DNA of 64,000 bases, from contig DATGIL010000049.1 in assembly GCA_035295745.1 (NCBI GenBank), positions 1-64,000 on the forward strand, written 5' to 3'. Below the pieces are notes generated by a model. The model did no database searches. It saw only the letters and a list, made by a program, of their open reading frames with translations, and had not been told where the DNA came from. Position 1 is the stretch's first letter. The number at the start of each line of letters is the position of its first letter. The DNA comes from JAIQFL01 sp035295745 (lineage in GTDB: Bacteria > Acidobacteriota > Terriglobia > Bryobacterales > Bryobacteraceae). The translations under genes and the position numbers were made by a program. This document shows, piece after piece, positions 55,325 to 63,571 of this stretch.

Positions 55325-56617
55325 TTAGAAGGTAAAGCTCGTTTGCGCAAAGACACCGTGAATGGTCAGCAGATCGCGACGGTCGTAAATTCGATATTCG
55401 AATTTGAACGCCGCAAAAGTAGTAATGTCGTAGCGCACGCCGAACGTCGAGCCGAGGAAACTTGGCACCGCCCGGAACAGCACATCAGAGCGCGGTACGT
55501 GAATCGACTCCAACCGATAATATGGCTTCCATGTCTGGTGCCACCACGGCAGCCGGTAGGCGGTTTGAACGTAGAACGCCTGGCTGTGCGATGGCCCCGT
55601 TCCTCCAATCGGCTGGTGCGTCACATTAGCAAATTCCGCGATCACTTCCGGCTTTTCCTTCTCCCACGCGATGTGTCCCGATTGGATCCATTCGCGGGTC
55701 GGCAACCCGGTAGCCGGACTGATCTCGTCGCGATAGACCGAACCGCCCACCCGTAGTCCATAAGCGAAATCCGGCTTTAGATAGGCGTTCACCAGCCATG
55801 CGCGATTATTGTTGATGTCCCCGAGATCGCCGCCTCGCGAAATCACTTGTCCGCGCCCATTCCCGAGACCCACGTTGTACGTCAGATTCAAACCGCTCGC
55901 GGGCACCGTTCCTTCTACCAACATGCCTACAAAATGCACCGGGATGAAACTGCCTCCGAACTGAGTCATCTCCGGGCGGCTGATCGTCGTCTGTAGCCAT
56001 TGCCCGTGGTGAAACTGCGTATTCCAATAGTTGATCGGCGTGTGGTATCGCCCGAACGAGACTTTGAAGGCGTCGTCCAGATCGTACCGGATGATCAGGC
56101 GCTCCACTTCCGCGTTGAACCCCGTCGCCGGGGGCGTGCCCGTGCCGGCATCGCTACGGGCCGTCAGGCTGAGCTCGCTCAAGACGTTCACTTTCGACGA
56201 AAGCGCGGAGCTGAGATGCAAATCGAACTGCCCTTCCTGAAATCCCGAATGTGCGCCGAGGAGTGTCTGTGCGCCAAACCCGCCCGACGGGCCTCGCAGA
56301 TTGGTGGACGAGAAATCGAAATCGCTGAAGCCGGAAATCTTGAGTGCTGGATAGACGGTCTGCGCGGCATCGGAGGGTGCTGCATCGTGATCGTGCTGGA
56401 TCGGTCGTGCCGGCGGAAGTACCTGCGCCGCATCGGGTGTTGCGGCGGGCGTTGTGGCGTGGCCGCCCGATTCCAATTGCGCCACCCGGGCTTCCAGCTT
56501 ATCGATTCGCGCCAGAAGTTTTTGGATCAGCTCATTCGTGCCGTCTGCTCCCGTTTGGGCGCTGACCAAAGTGGGCAGGCTGATCATTACTACTGACAGC
56601 ACTCGTAATTGGCGCAT
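55325..56617 (-). CDS. Outer-membrane porin with N-terminal coiled coil
   Basis: ATG 56617 (MRQLRVLSVVMISLPTLVSA) follows GGAGAGGA at a rather long spacing of about 10 nt. The 430-residue protein has a signal peptide, a coiled coil (ELIQKLLARIDKLEARVAQL) that would reach through the periplasm, a His/Pro-rich stretch (PIQHDHDAAPSD), then amphipathic strands ending in an aromatic residue (FAQTSFTF). This fits phosphate- or carbohydrate-selective porin-like proteins. It is convergent with the TonB receptor, so the two may serve the same substrate. Confidence 0.82.
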   Translation of the reverse strand: MRQLRVLSVVMISLPTLVSAQTGADGTNELIQKLLARIDKLEARVAQLESGGHATTPAATPDAAQVLPPARPIQHDHDAAPSDAAQTVYPALKISGFSDFDFSSTNLRGPSGGFGAQTLLGAHSGFQEGQFDLHLSSALSSKVNVLSELSLTARSDAGTGTPPATGFNAEVERLIIRYDLDDAFKVSFGRYHTPINYWNTQFHHGQWLQTTISRPEMTQFGGSFIPVHFVGMLVEGTVPASGLNLTYNVGLGNGRGQVISRGGDLGDINNNRAWLVNAYLKPDFAYGLRVGGSVYRDEISPATGLPTREWIQSGHIAWEKEKPEVIAEFANVTHQPIGGTGPSHSQAFYVQTAYRLPWWHQTWKPYYRLESIHVPRSDVLFRAVPSFLGSTFGVRYDITTFAAFKFEYRIYDRRDLLTIHGVFAQTSFTF

Positions 56618-56766
56618 GGACGCTCTATCCTCTCCGAAGGCAAAGGAGAATTTTGTCACAAATACGCGGTTTCGGCGCTTAGAGCCCAAATGACCTTTAG
56701 ATAGGGAAGCCCCGCCCTTCACCCCTTGCACCCATCCAAGCCCCCTCATACTATAGAGAGGCCGAT

Positions 56767-57735
56767 ATGAAACTCCTTATTTTTTGCATGTCTGCCGTGA
56801 CGGCCCTCTCCGCTGCCGACTTCCCGCAGGCCGACATCTCCAACGGCGTCCTCCAAGCCAAGCTCTATCTGCCCGATGCGCAACAGGGCTACTACCGCGC
56901 CACTCGCTTCGACTGGTCCGGCGTGATCGCCAGCCTCGAATACAAAGGCCACAACTTCTTCGGCCAATGGTTCGACACGTACGATCCCAAAATCCACGAC
57001 GCCATCATGGGCCCCGTCGAGGAATTCCTGACACCCAACCGCCAGGGGCTCGGCTACGACGAAGTCAAGCCCGGCGAGAACTTCGTCAAGATCGGTGTGG
57101 GCGCCATCCGCAAACCCGAGGAGCCGCGCTTCCGCCAGTTCGGCACCTATGACATCGCCGACTCGGGGAAATGGAGCGTCCGCAAAGGCGCCGATTTCGT
57201 GGAATTCACCCAGGAACTCAACGACACCGCGGGATACGCCTACCTCTACCGCAAAACCGTCCGGCTCACTCCCGGCAAACCCGAACTGGTGCTGGAGCAC
57301 AGCCTTAAAAACACCGGCAAAAAGACCATCGACACCATCGTCTACGAGCACAATTTCTACATGCTCGACAACCAGCCCGCCAGCCCCGACTACGTTGTCC
57401 ATTTCCCCTTCGACCTGCGACTGAACGGCGACCTGAAAGGCCTCGCCGAGCTCCGCGGGAAAGACTTCACCTATCTCAAGGAACTGGAAAAAGGCCAAAC
57501 CGCCGCCGGCGACCTCGAAGGCTTCGGCAATACCGCAAAGGACTACGATATCCGCGTCGAAAACAAAAAAGCCGGCATCGGGGTCCGCCAGGTGGGTGAC
57601 CAACCCATCACCCGCATGTATTTCTGGTCGATCCGTTCCACCGTCTGCCCCGAGGCTTACATCAGCATGAAGATCGACCCCGGCAAAGAGCACACCTGGC
57701 GCATCGCCTACGAGTTCTATACCCTGAACAAATGA
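56767..57735 (+). CDS. Secreted protein, possibly galactose-mutarotase-like fold
   Basis: ATG 56767 follows GAGAGG. The 322-residue product has a short signal (LLIFCMSAVTALSA). Features such as NGVLQAKLYLPDAQQGYYRA, TRFDWSGVIASLEYKGHNFF, TVRLTPGKPELVLEHSLKNT and YEHNFYMLDN resemble carbohydrate-binding mutarotase-like domains (antiparallel beta super-sandwich). No catalytic pair was confirmed. It overlaps the lactonase gene by 4 nt, so a joint role in sugar metabolism is plausible. Confidence 0.65.
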   Translation: MKLLIFCMSAVTALSAADFPQADISNGVLQAKLYLPDAQQGYYRATRFDWSGVIASLEYKGHNFFGQWFDTYDPKIHDAIMGPVEEFLTPNRQGLGYDEVKPGENFVKIGVGAIRKPEEPRFRQFGTYDIADSGKWSVRKGADFVEFTQELNDTAGYAYLYRKTVRLTPGKPELVLEHSLKNTGKKTIDTIVYEHNFYMLDNQPASPDYVVHFPFDLRLNGDLKGLAELRGKDFTYLKELEKGQTAAGDLEGFGNTAKDYDIRVENKKAGIGVRQVGDQPITRMYFWSIRSTVCPEAYISMKIDPGKEHTWRIAYEFYTLNK

Positions 57736-58877
57736 GATTCCTTCGCAGTCTCTCCCTGCTGGCAGCCGCCTGTACGTGCCTGCCCACCGTGGCCGCCGGC
57801 GCCAACGAATTCCTGGTCTATGTGGGCACCTACACCCGCCAGAACAGTAAGGGCATTTACGCCTGGCGATTCGACGCCGGCACCGGAAAGCTTACCAGCC
57901 TCGGGCTGGAGGGCGAGACCAGCAATCCCTCGTTCCTCGCGGTCTCACCGAACCACCGCTTCCTCTACGCCGTAAACGAAAACAATACCTTCGAAGGGCA
58001 GCCCGCCGGCAGCGTCACCGCATTCTCGATTAACGCAGAGACCGGAGCGCTCAAGCAGTTGAACCAGGTCTCCACGGTCGGTCCCGGCCCCTGCCACGTA
58101 GCTGTCGACAAGTCCGGTAAGTGGGTCTTCGTCGCCAACTACGGCGGCGGAAGCGTAGCCGCATACCCCGTCCAGGAGGATGGCAGCCTAGGCAAAGCTT
58201 CCACCTTCGTCCAGCACACCGGATCGAGCGCCAACCCGCAGCGCCAGAAGCGTCCCTATGGACACTCGGCCAATCCGTCGCCTGACGGCCGCTTCGTGCT
58301 GGTCGCCGACCTCGGGCTCGACCAGGTGCTCACCTACCCGCTCGACAAGACCAAGGGCATGCTCGACAAGCCGAGTTCCATCGCCAGGATCGAGCCCGGG
58401 TCCGGCCCCCGCCACCTCGCTTTCGATCCGAAAGGCAAGTTCGCCTACCTGGCGAGTGAGATGGCCGCCACGGTCACGGCTTTCTCCTACGACTCGGGAA
58501 AGGGCGAACTTCATCAGCTTCAGACCATCTCGATGCTGCCGCCCGACTTCACCGGCACCAAGGCAGCCGCCGAGATCGCCGTGCACCCGAGCGGTAAGTT
58601 CGTCTACGCCTCCAATCGCGGTCACGACAGCATCGTGATCTACTCGGTTGACCCGTCTAAAGGCACCCTCACCGCAGTTGACTATGTTCCGACGCAGGGC
58701 AAGAACCCCCGGAATTTCGCCATCGATCCCACCGGAAACTACCTTTTCGCGGCCAACCAGGACACGGCGAACGTCGTGGTCTTCCGCATCGATACCAAAA
58801 CCGGCCGTCTCACTCCGACCGGCGACCGGCTCGACGTTCCGTTCCCGGTCTGCGTGGCGTTCTCACCCGCGCGCTAA
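57732..58877 (+). CDS. Secreted lactonase-family (6-phosphogluconolactonase-like) beta-propeller
   Basis: The ATG overlaps the upstream stop (ATGA). The 381-residue protein has a signal peptide (SLSLLAAACTCLPTVAAGA) and the seven-bladed Pgl/lactonase pattern: VYVGTYTRQNSKGIYAW, FLAVSPNHRFLYAVNE, VFVANYGGGSVAAYP, HSANPSPDGRFVLVADLG, KFVYASNRGHDSIVIY and NPRNFAIDPTGNYLFAANQD. The signal peptide argues for an extracytoplasmic lactonase rather than a cytoplasmic pentose-phosphate enzyme. Confidence 0.9.
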   Translation: MRFLRSLSLLAAACTCLPTVAAGANEFLVYVGTYTRQNSKGIYAWRFDAGTGKLTSLGLEGETSNPSFLAVSPNHRFLYAVNENNTFEGQPAGSVTAFSINAETGALKQLNQVSTVGPGPCHVAVDKSGKWVFVANYGGGSVAAYPVQEDGSLGKASTFVQHTGSSANPQRQKRPYGHSANPSPDGRFVLVADLGLDQVLTYPLDKTKGMLDKPSSIARIEPGSGPRHLAFDPKGKFAYLASEMAATVTAFSYDSGKGELHQLQTISMLPPDFTGTKAAAEIAVHPSGKFVYASNRGHDSIVIYSVDPSKGTLTAVDYVPTQGKNPRNFAIDPTGNYLFAANQDTANVVVFRIDTKTGRLTPTGDRLDVPFPVCVAFSPAR

Positions 58878-58949
58878 CCCTTGGCAACCGTCACTTTCAC
58901 GCAGTGTAAGCGTTGAAATGGCCTACAATTGAGTGTTGGGATCCAATTG

Positions 58950-60395
58950 ATGCCTGAGAGCCATACGGAGAACGAACTGGCCACTTGGACCGTGGATGAG
59001 TGCGCGTTCACCATCGAATATTCGCTCCGCGCGCTCGACGACATCCGCCTCGCCGTGGTGGATGCCTTCTTCTCTCTGCCTCGCGGTGGTGCGGAGATCG
59101 GCGGCATTCTCCTGGGCACACACTCCAGCCGGGTGGTAACGATTTCGGACTACCTCCCGCTCGACTGCGAACACGCCACCGGCCCGTCGTTCGTATTATC
59201 GCCTCGAGACCACGACAAACTGGCGCACATGCTGGCCGCCGCGCGCGGCAATCCTGGCGGCCTGGAACCCGTCGGCTGGTATCACTCCCACACCCGCAGC
59301 GAGATCAATCTCACTCCTGCGGATATCGAGATCCACAATCGCTACTTCCCGGAGCGTTGGCAAGTCGCCGTGGTGCTCAAGCCCCACACCTTTCATCCCT
59401 GCCGCGCAGGCTTCTTCTTTCGCGAGAGGGACGGCTCGATTCACAGCTCAGGCAGTTATCAGGAGGTGGCGCTCGATCCGTTATCCGTGCGTCCCCTGCC
59501 GGAAGCGCGCTCCTCACCGGAAGCGCGTCCTGCGCGGGAACCCCGATCGGAGACCGAGGTCCACTCCACGCCGATCCCTGCACCTCCGCTCCCCAAGCGT
59601 GCTCCTGAGCCGGCCCCTCTCGTGATCCCGCCGGTCCCCACGCCATCCAGACCGGATCCGGAAGCGCGTACCACGATCGAACGGACCCGCTTGCCCGAAC
59701 GCCCCACACTGGATGACCTGCCGTTACCCGAACCGAAATCCGCCGCCAAGTCTGTACCGGAACCGGAGCCAGTGGCCGAGCCAGTCGCCGAGCCGACGGT
59801 GCCGCCGCCCGCCTTCACCGAGGCCGCTCCTGCCAAATCGTGGGGCACATTCGGCGTGCTGCTTGCCCTGGCCGCGGGATTGGCCTTTGGCGCCGCTGCC
59901 TATCAGACCCGCGAACTGTGGCTCCCCCACGGTTCCGCGGCGTCCAACTCCAATCCCTCGTCCATCGGACTCACCATTCTCGATGTCGGCGGCCAGTTGC
60001 AGATCCGCTGGAACCGCGAATCTCCCGCCGTTCGCAGTGCGGACGAGGGCAGTCTCGTCATCGAAGACGGCAGTGCGCTGCCTCAGGCCGTCCAGTTGAA
60101 CTCCACGCATCTTCGACAGGGCTCCTTCACGTACGGCCGACAAAGCGAGCGTGTCGACGTAGCGCTTACGCTCCACGGCCCCGATAGCCAGACCGTCCGC
60201 GAGATGGCGACATTCCTTGGCAAACTCCCCACCGCTCAGTCCCTGGTGCCCTCGGTCGAGGACCCCACGGCACGCAAAGAAGCCAATCAACTCCGCAACA
60301 AGAACAAGAAACTCGAAAAGACCGTAGACGAACTGCGCCAGGAACTCCGCAAGCGCTCCCGCCTCGCCAACCAAAGCCCCGACTCCGTCAAATAG
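58950..60395 (+). CDS. JAMM/MPN-domain metalloprotease-like protein with membrane anchor
   Basis: ATG 58950 gives 481 residues; the longer TTG start at 58929 is possible. Residues about 20-165 are an MPN domain with the JAMM set: E49 (GGAEIGGILLG) and H112/H114/D125 (GWYHSHTRSEINLTPAD); the usual Ser at 122 is Thr. A Pro/Glu/Arg-rich linker (about 175-295) leads to one membrane helix (about 298-318, FGVLLALAAGLAFGAAAY), a small beta domain and a C-terminal coiled coil (RNKNKKLEKTVDELRQELRK). No ubiquitin-like, E1 or E2 gene is adjacent. It could cut a modifier or a peptide near the membrane. Confidence 0.85.
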   Translation: MPESHTENELATWTVDECAFTIEYSLRALDDIRLAVVDAFFSLPRGGAEIGGILLGTHSSRVVTISDYLPLDCEHATGPSFVLSPRDHDKLAHMLAAARGNPGGLEPVGWYHSHTRSEINLTPADIEIHNRYFPERWQVAVVLKPHTFHPCRAGFFFRERDGSIHSSGSYQEVALDPLSVRPLPEARSSPEARPAREPRSETEVHSTPIPAPPLPKRAPEPAPLVIPPVPTPSRPDPEARTTIERTRLPERPTLDDLPLPEPKSAAKSVPEPEPVAEPVAEPTVPPPAFTEAAPAKSWGTFGVLLALAAGLAFGAAAYQTRELWLPHGSAASNSNPSSIGLTILDVGGQLQIRWNRESPAVRSADEGSLVIEDGSALPQAVQLNSTHLRQGSFTYGRQSERVDVALTLHGPDSQTVREMATFLGKLPTAQSLVPSVEDPTARKEANQLRNKNKKLEKTVDELRQELRKRSRLANQSPDSVK

Positions 60396-60521
60396 CGGGT
60401 GGCGCGGCGCTGCCGAATCTCTTCAACCCCATCCAACTGTACAAGCTAGTCGCGGCGTATCGCCTCAAAACCACAACCGTTGTTCAGATCATGGAGGAAC
60501 GGGCCGGGTTGGCCCCGCCCA

Positions 60522-61493
60522 CTACACGGCCGCGATCACAACATCCATTTCCTTGTGCCCGGGCTTCATACCCGGACCCCGGTCGACGGTGAATACCTTC
60601 CCGCTCACCGATTTGAAGGTGTAATAGTTGTCGACAAAGCCCTCTCGCGTGTGGCCAAACGTCGACTCGATACAACGGATTGCGAACTTTCCGCCGGGCC
60701 GGCCTGCCCGGTCGTTCGGCTGCGTGATCACAATGTGGCCTGCGGTATCCGCACCTCCGCCACCCTGCACGATGACGCCATCCTTTACCTTACCCATGAG
60801 GTACGATTTCCCCGCGACCATCTGTTCCCATGCAGTCAAGTATGGTTTTCTGTGGTCGAAATACCCGTCGATGGTAACGTCCGGACCGTAATCCCAATAC
60901 TGCACTCCGATATCCGTCCACGGGTTCTCCTGAACGACATGGAAAAGGTAGTTTCCGACGAAACCGTTGCAGTCAACGCCGAGCCACTTGTCGACATAAT
61001 CCTGCAAATGCGCTTCGTCGGTAAGCCCCCAATGATGCGCCAGCTGGAGCACGACCTGGCACGCCTCCGGGGAGCCTTTCCCGAGGAAGCAATAATGAGC
61101 CATGGAGAACCAGTCACGCTCGGTAAACTTCTCACCGATCTTCTTCTTTCCCGTTGCATCGGTAATCGCTTTATCGGCCTGAGTACTGATAACGACAGAG
61201 CCATCGGAGCGTTCTTCGCTAAGCGACAGATCGAGATGGGACTTGTTACGCATCTTCAGTTCCCGATCGTTTAACTTACGATCCACCAGGTTGATGCCGG
61301 ATCCAGTGTCCACGCGTAACACCATGTCCATGCCGTGGGTCCGCAGGGCCGCCTTGAAGGCCCCGTCCCCCTCCGGATGGTAGCCAAGACTCTTCATCAG
61401 GTACTTGTGAACGCTGACCGTTTTCGAACGGCCGTTGTCCAGGTAGACCTTCAAGTTGACGTACCGGTCTTTGTAGTCGCTTGGGGTGATCAC
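60522..61493 (-). CDS. Possible NlpC/P60-like cysteine hydrolase
   Basis: GTG 61493 is preferred because AGAGGA lies about 9 nt upstream; the frame extends to 61679 without support. The 323-residue protein contains WLGVDCNGFVGNYL, resembling the catalytic Cys segment of NlpC/P60 (DCSGFV), and later ADTAGHIVIT, a possible catalytic His. The N-terminal third (YVNLKVYLDNGRSKTVSVHK) resembles nothing recognised. No signal peptide or binding repeats were seen, so it may act inside the cell or be secreted by a dedicated system. Confidence 0.55.
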   Translation of the reverse strand: MITPSDYKDRYVNLKVYLDNGRSKTVSVHKYLMKSLGYHPEGDGAFKAALRTHGMDMVLRVDTGSGINLVDRKLNDRELKMRNKSHLDLSLSEERSDGSVVISTQADKAITDATGKKKIGEKFTERDWFSMAHYCFLGKGSPEACQVVLQLAHHWGLTDEAHLQDYVDKWLGVDCNGFVGNYLFHVVQENPWTDIGVQYWDYGPDVTIDGYFDHRKPYLTAWEQMVAGKSYLMGKVKDGVIVQGGGGADTAGHIVITQPNDRAGRPGGKFAIRCIESTFGHTREGFVDNYYTFKSVSGKVFTVDRGPGMKPGHKEMDVVIAAV

Positions 61494-61782
61494 AGGCAAA
61501 GATCCTCTACAAAGTACCTGCGAGATTCCGGCGAGAATTTGACTATCGGTTGGCTTCGCTCTACTGACGATTACGGTACGGGCAAGGAGCTGTTCCGCAC
61601 TTCCAGATTGAGGCCGAGATGTTTGGTGATGGCGTCGAAAAGGGTCACGTGGCGCCTGGAACCGATACGGCGGGCGCACTATTGTGACCGCTGGGTGGGA
61701 CGCCGCCTCGAAAATCAGGAGGTACGGGCGCCGAAGAAATGCGGCTCGATTCGTCGCCTCTTCTTCACGAACTCGGGATGCG

Positions 61783-62028
61783 TCAGACCACGATTGCGAA
61801 CAAGAGCAGAGCCACGCCAGCGAACCTCACAACCTTATGGGAAATAGCAGGCTCTTCAGCGATAATCCCCACAGGCTGTCCACCGAAGCTCCACACGATG
61901 TTTCTGAGCGAGCGCAGAAGCAATTCAGGTAGCCTGGCGAAAGTTGCCGGAGCGACGACCATCCACAGGCCGACATAGAAAAGCGGCCCGGAAAACAGCA
62001 GGATCGCTGCCAGGTGGTTGAGCAACAT
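61783..62028 (-). CDS. Small membrane protein
   Basis: The 81-residue product has a first helix (LLNHLAAILLFSGPLFYVGLW, about 2-22) and a second at the C-terminus (VVRFAGVALLLFAIVV). TAGGAT (62040-62035) lies 6 nt before the ATG; AGGA could alternatively serve as a ribosome site. No family was recognised. The 61494-61782 region beside it contains no convincing gene. Confidence 0.6.
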   Translation of the reverse strand: MLLNHLAAILLFSGPLFYVGLWMVVAPATFARLPELLLRSLRNIVWSFGGQPVGIIAEEPAISHKVVRFAGVALLLFAIVV

Positions 62029-62338
62029 GCTGTCATCCTATCACTCGCACGAGGGCTAGAAATTGTACCGACGAACGGCACGCCAAAGGAAGCAGGCTGA
62101 ACGTTACCGGCCGGGTCCCTCCGCTGTATGACATTGCTGTACGACATAGGGGTGCGGCGACGATACATCTGATTGCGGTCCGCGCGAAAAGCGATCCGGC
62201 AGGCTCGCCCGAATGTGGCAATCGTGTGCGAATCTTTTGGGGATTGCTCTCGAACATCCAGGCGAAAATTTTCCCGGGCTTCTTTCACGATTGCATGGCC
62301 TCGTCACCACCCTACGCCCGCCAACGAGCGACGTGGTC
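62029..62338. other. Intergenic region without a recognisable gene
   Basis: Only overlapping short frames occur. Two near-identical decamers, TGTATGACAT (62125-62134) and TGTACGACAT (62138-62147), lie 13 nt apart and might be a direct-repeat binding site. The remainder shows nothing notable. Confidence 0.35.
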
Positions 62339-62911
62339 TTACGATCCAGTCGTCACTCCGGTATCGCCGCTCAGTTGGGCGGCGGTTTCCAGATCGGCGC
62401 GCGCCGGCGCATCGCGCCCGAGCAGAGTGTAGACATGGCTGCGGAGGATGTAGAGGTGCGGTTCGAGGGGCGCCAGCCGAATCGCCTCCGTGAAGTCACG
62501 CAGCGCGAACTCAGCGGCGTTCGGTTCCGCGAGGCGCATCTGGCCGCGATACTCCCGGGCTTGCCAGAGATGGGGGCTCAGCCTGAGCGCTTCGTCCAGC
62601 AATTCGATCCCCCGGTCAATCTCCCCGACCCCTGCCAATCGGATGGCCTCGTCAAGAAAGGTGGCCGGATCGGGGAGGGTGGACCGCCGCCCTCGTCCCG
62701 CAAGGTGCAGATACGCAGCCGCGACCAGAAACAGACCCGCTATGCCCATTGCGCCGTCGAATCCCCAACTGCCCAAAAACAACATGCTGATCAGCGGTAG
62801 GCTGGCGAAGAGTAGCGCTAATGCCAGCGCGGCCCGGGACAATTGACGAGCCCGGGAAACCGACGCGTCCGCGAGCGGTTCCTCGTCCTCTTCATCCTCA
62901 CGTGCGCGCAT
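62339..62911 (-). CDS. Membrane-anchored TPR protein
   Basis: ATG 62911 gives 190 residues: an acidic N-terminus (RAREDEEDEEPLAD), two membrane helices (about 25-45 and 52-70: LALALLFASLPLISMLF, GAMGIAGLFLVAAAYLHLA) and a TPR-like C-terminal part (FLDEAIRLAGVGEIDRGIEL then LDEALRLSPHLWQAREYRGQ). Function is unknown; TPRs usually mediate protein contacts. Confidence 0.75.
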   Translation of the reverse strand: MRAREDEEDEEPLADASVSRARQLSRAALALALLFASLPLISMLFLGSWGFDGAMGIAGLFLVAAAYLHLAGRGRRSTLPDPATFLDEAIRLAGVGEIDRGIELLDEALRLSPHLWQAREYRGQMRLAEPNAAEFALRDFTEAIRLAPLEPHLYILRSHVYTLLGRDAPARADLETAAQLSGDTGVTTGS

Positions 62912-62927
62912 GCTTTCAACATACCTC

Positions 62928-63038
62928 TTACCGCAGACTTGGGTCACATGCTGGGGGAAGGAGTCCGACAGACGTGAGCAGATGCTCCACCGTCTGTCGC
63001 TTTCGTTCGGCTACGATGATTACGCTTGAGTCGAGCAT
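62928..63038 (-). pseudogene. Truncated PIN-domain (VapC-like) toxin gene
   Basis: From ATG 63038 the frame reads MLDSSVIIVAERKRQTVEHL, the first strand and helix of a PIN domain with the leading catalytic Asp, then stops after 36 residues. The rest of the roughly 130-residue fold is missing, and no antitoxin is seen upstream. It is therefore a relic. Confidence 0.6.
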
Positions 63039-63185
63039 CAATCCCAGGAGGGGGATTCCATGGCTGGCTGCGCTCTCTAATCGGATTGATAGATTCCGCC
63101 ATGCCTTAGAAAACGCAGTTCTGATGGCCATCAGAATCCGACCACCCGGGGTGAACCGGTAAATCGAGCGGAGCATCGGCGCCAA

Positions 63186-63571
63186 CCCTGCTGTGGTGGC
63201 TCCGGCAGCTCAAGGAAGCGGGCCCCGTGCCGAAGGATTGGCTTACTTGGGTCTTTGAACTGCACGGCGCAACGGACACTTCAGGACTATGTACCTCACC
63301 GACAAAGAGACGATGGCCGAGAACAACAACGGAAAGAAGTCGGATTAACAGCCGCAAAGATACAATGGAAGAATCCCAAGAGTTATGCCCCCTGACGCAA
63401 GTGGCAGCGATAGAAGACTTGTAGCTCAAGTACATCCACCAAGGACCCTCACCCGTTCACTGCCGGAGACGGGGACGGGCACACGATCTGCCCGGTGTGC
63501 AAGTACGGCAAGGAATGCGGCCACTGCGACTGCCAAACAACAAGAGCAACGACGGTTCTGTAATGTGAATG
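63186..63571. other. Region without a convincing gene; Cys-rich fragment
   Basis: One plus-strand frame (about 63425-63560) encodes HTICPVCKYGKECGHCDC but lacks a start codon and begins just after a stop, so it may be a relic of a small zinc-ribbon gene. A run at 63200-63310 (LLWWLRQLKEAGPVPKDWLT) has no partner domain. Nothing else is recognisable. Confidence 0.35.

Noticed and set aside
62339..62800. Plus-strand ORF opposite the TPR protein
   Set aside because: The minus-strand frame shows membrane helices and TPR patterns; the plus frame shows nothing.
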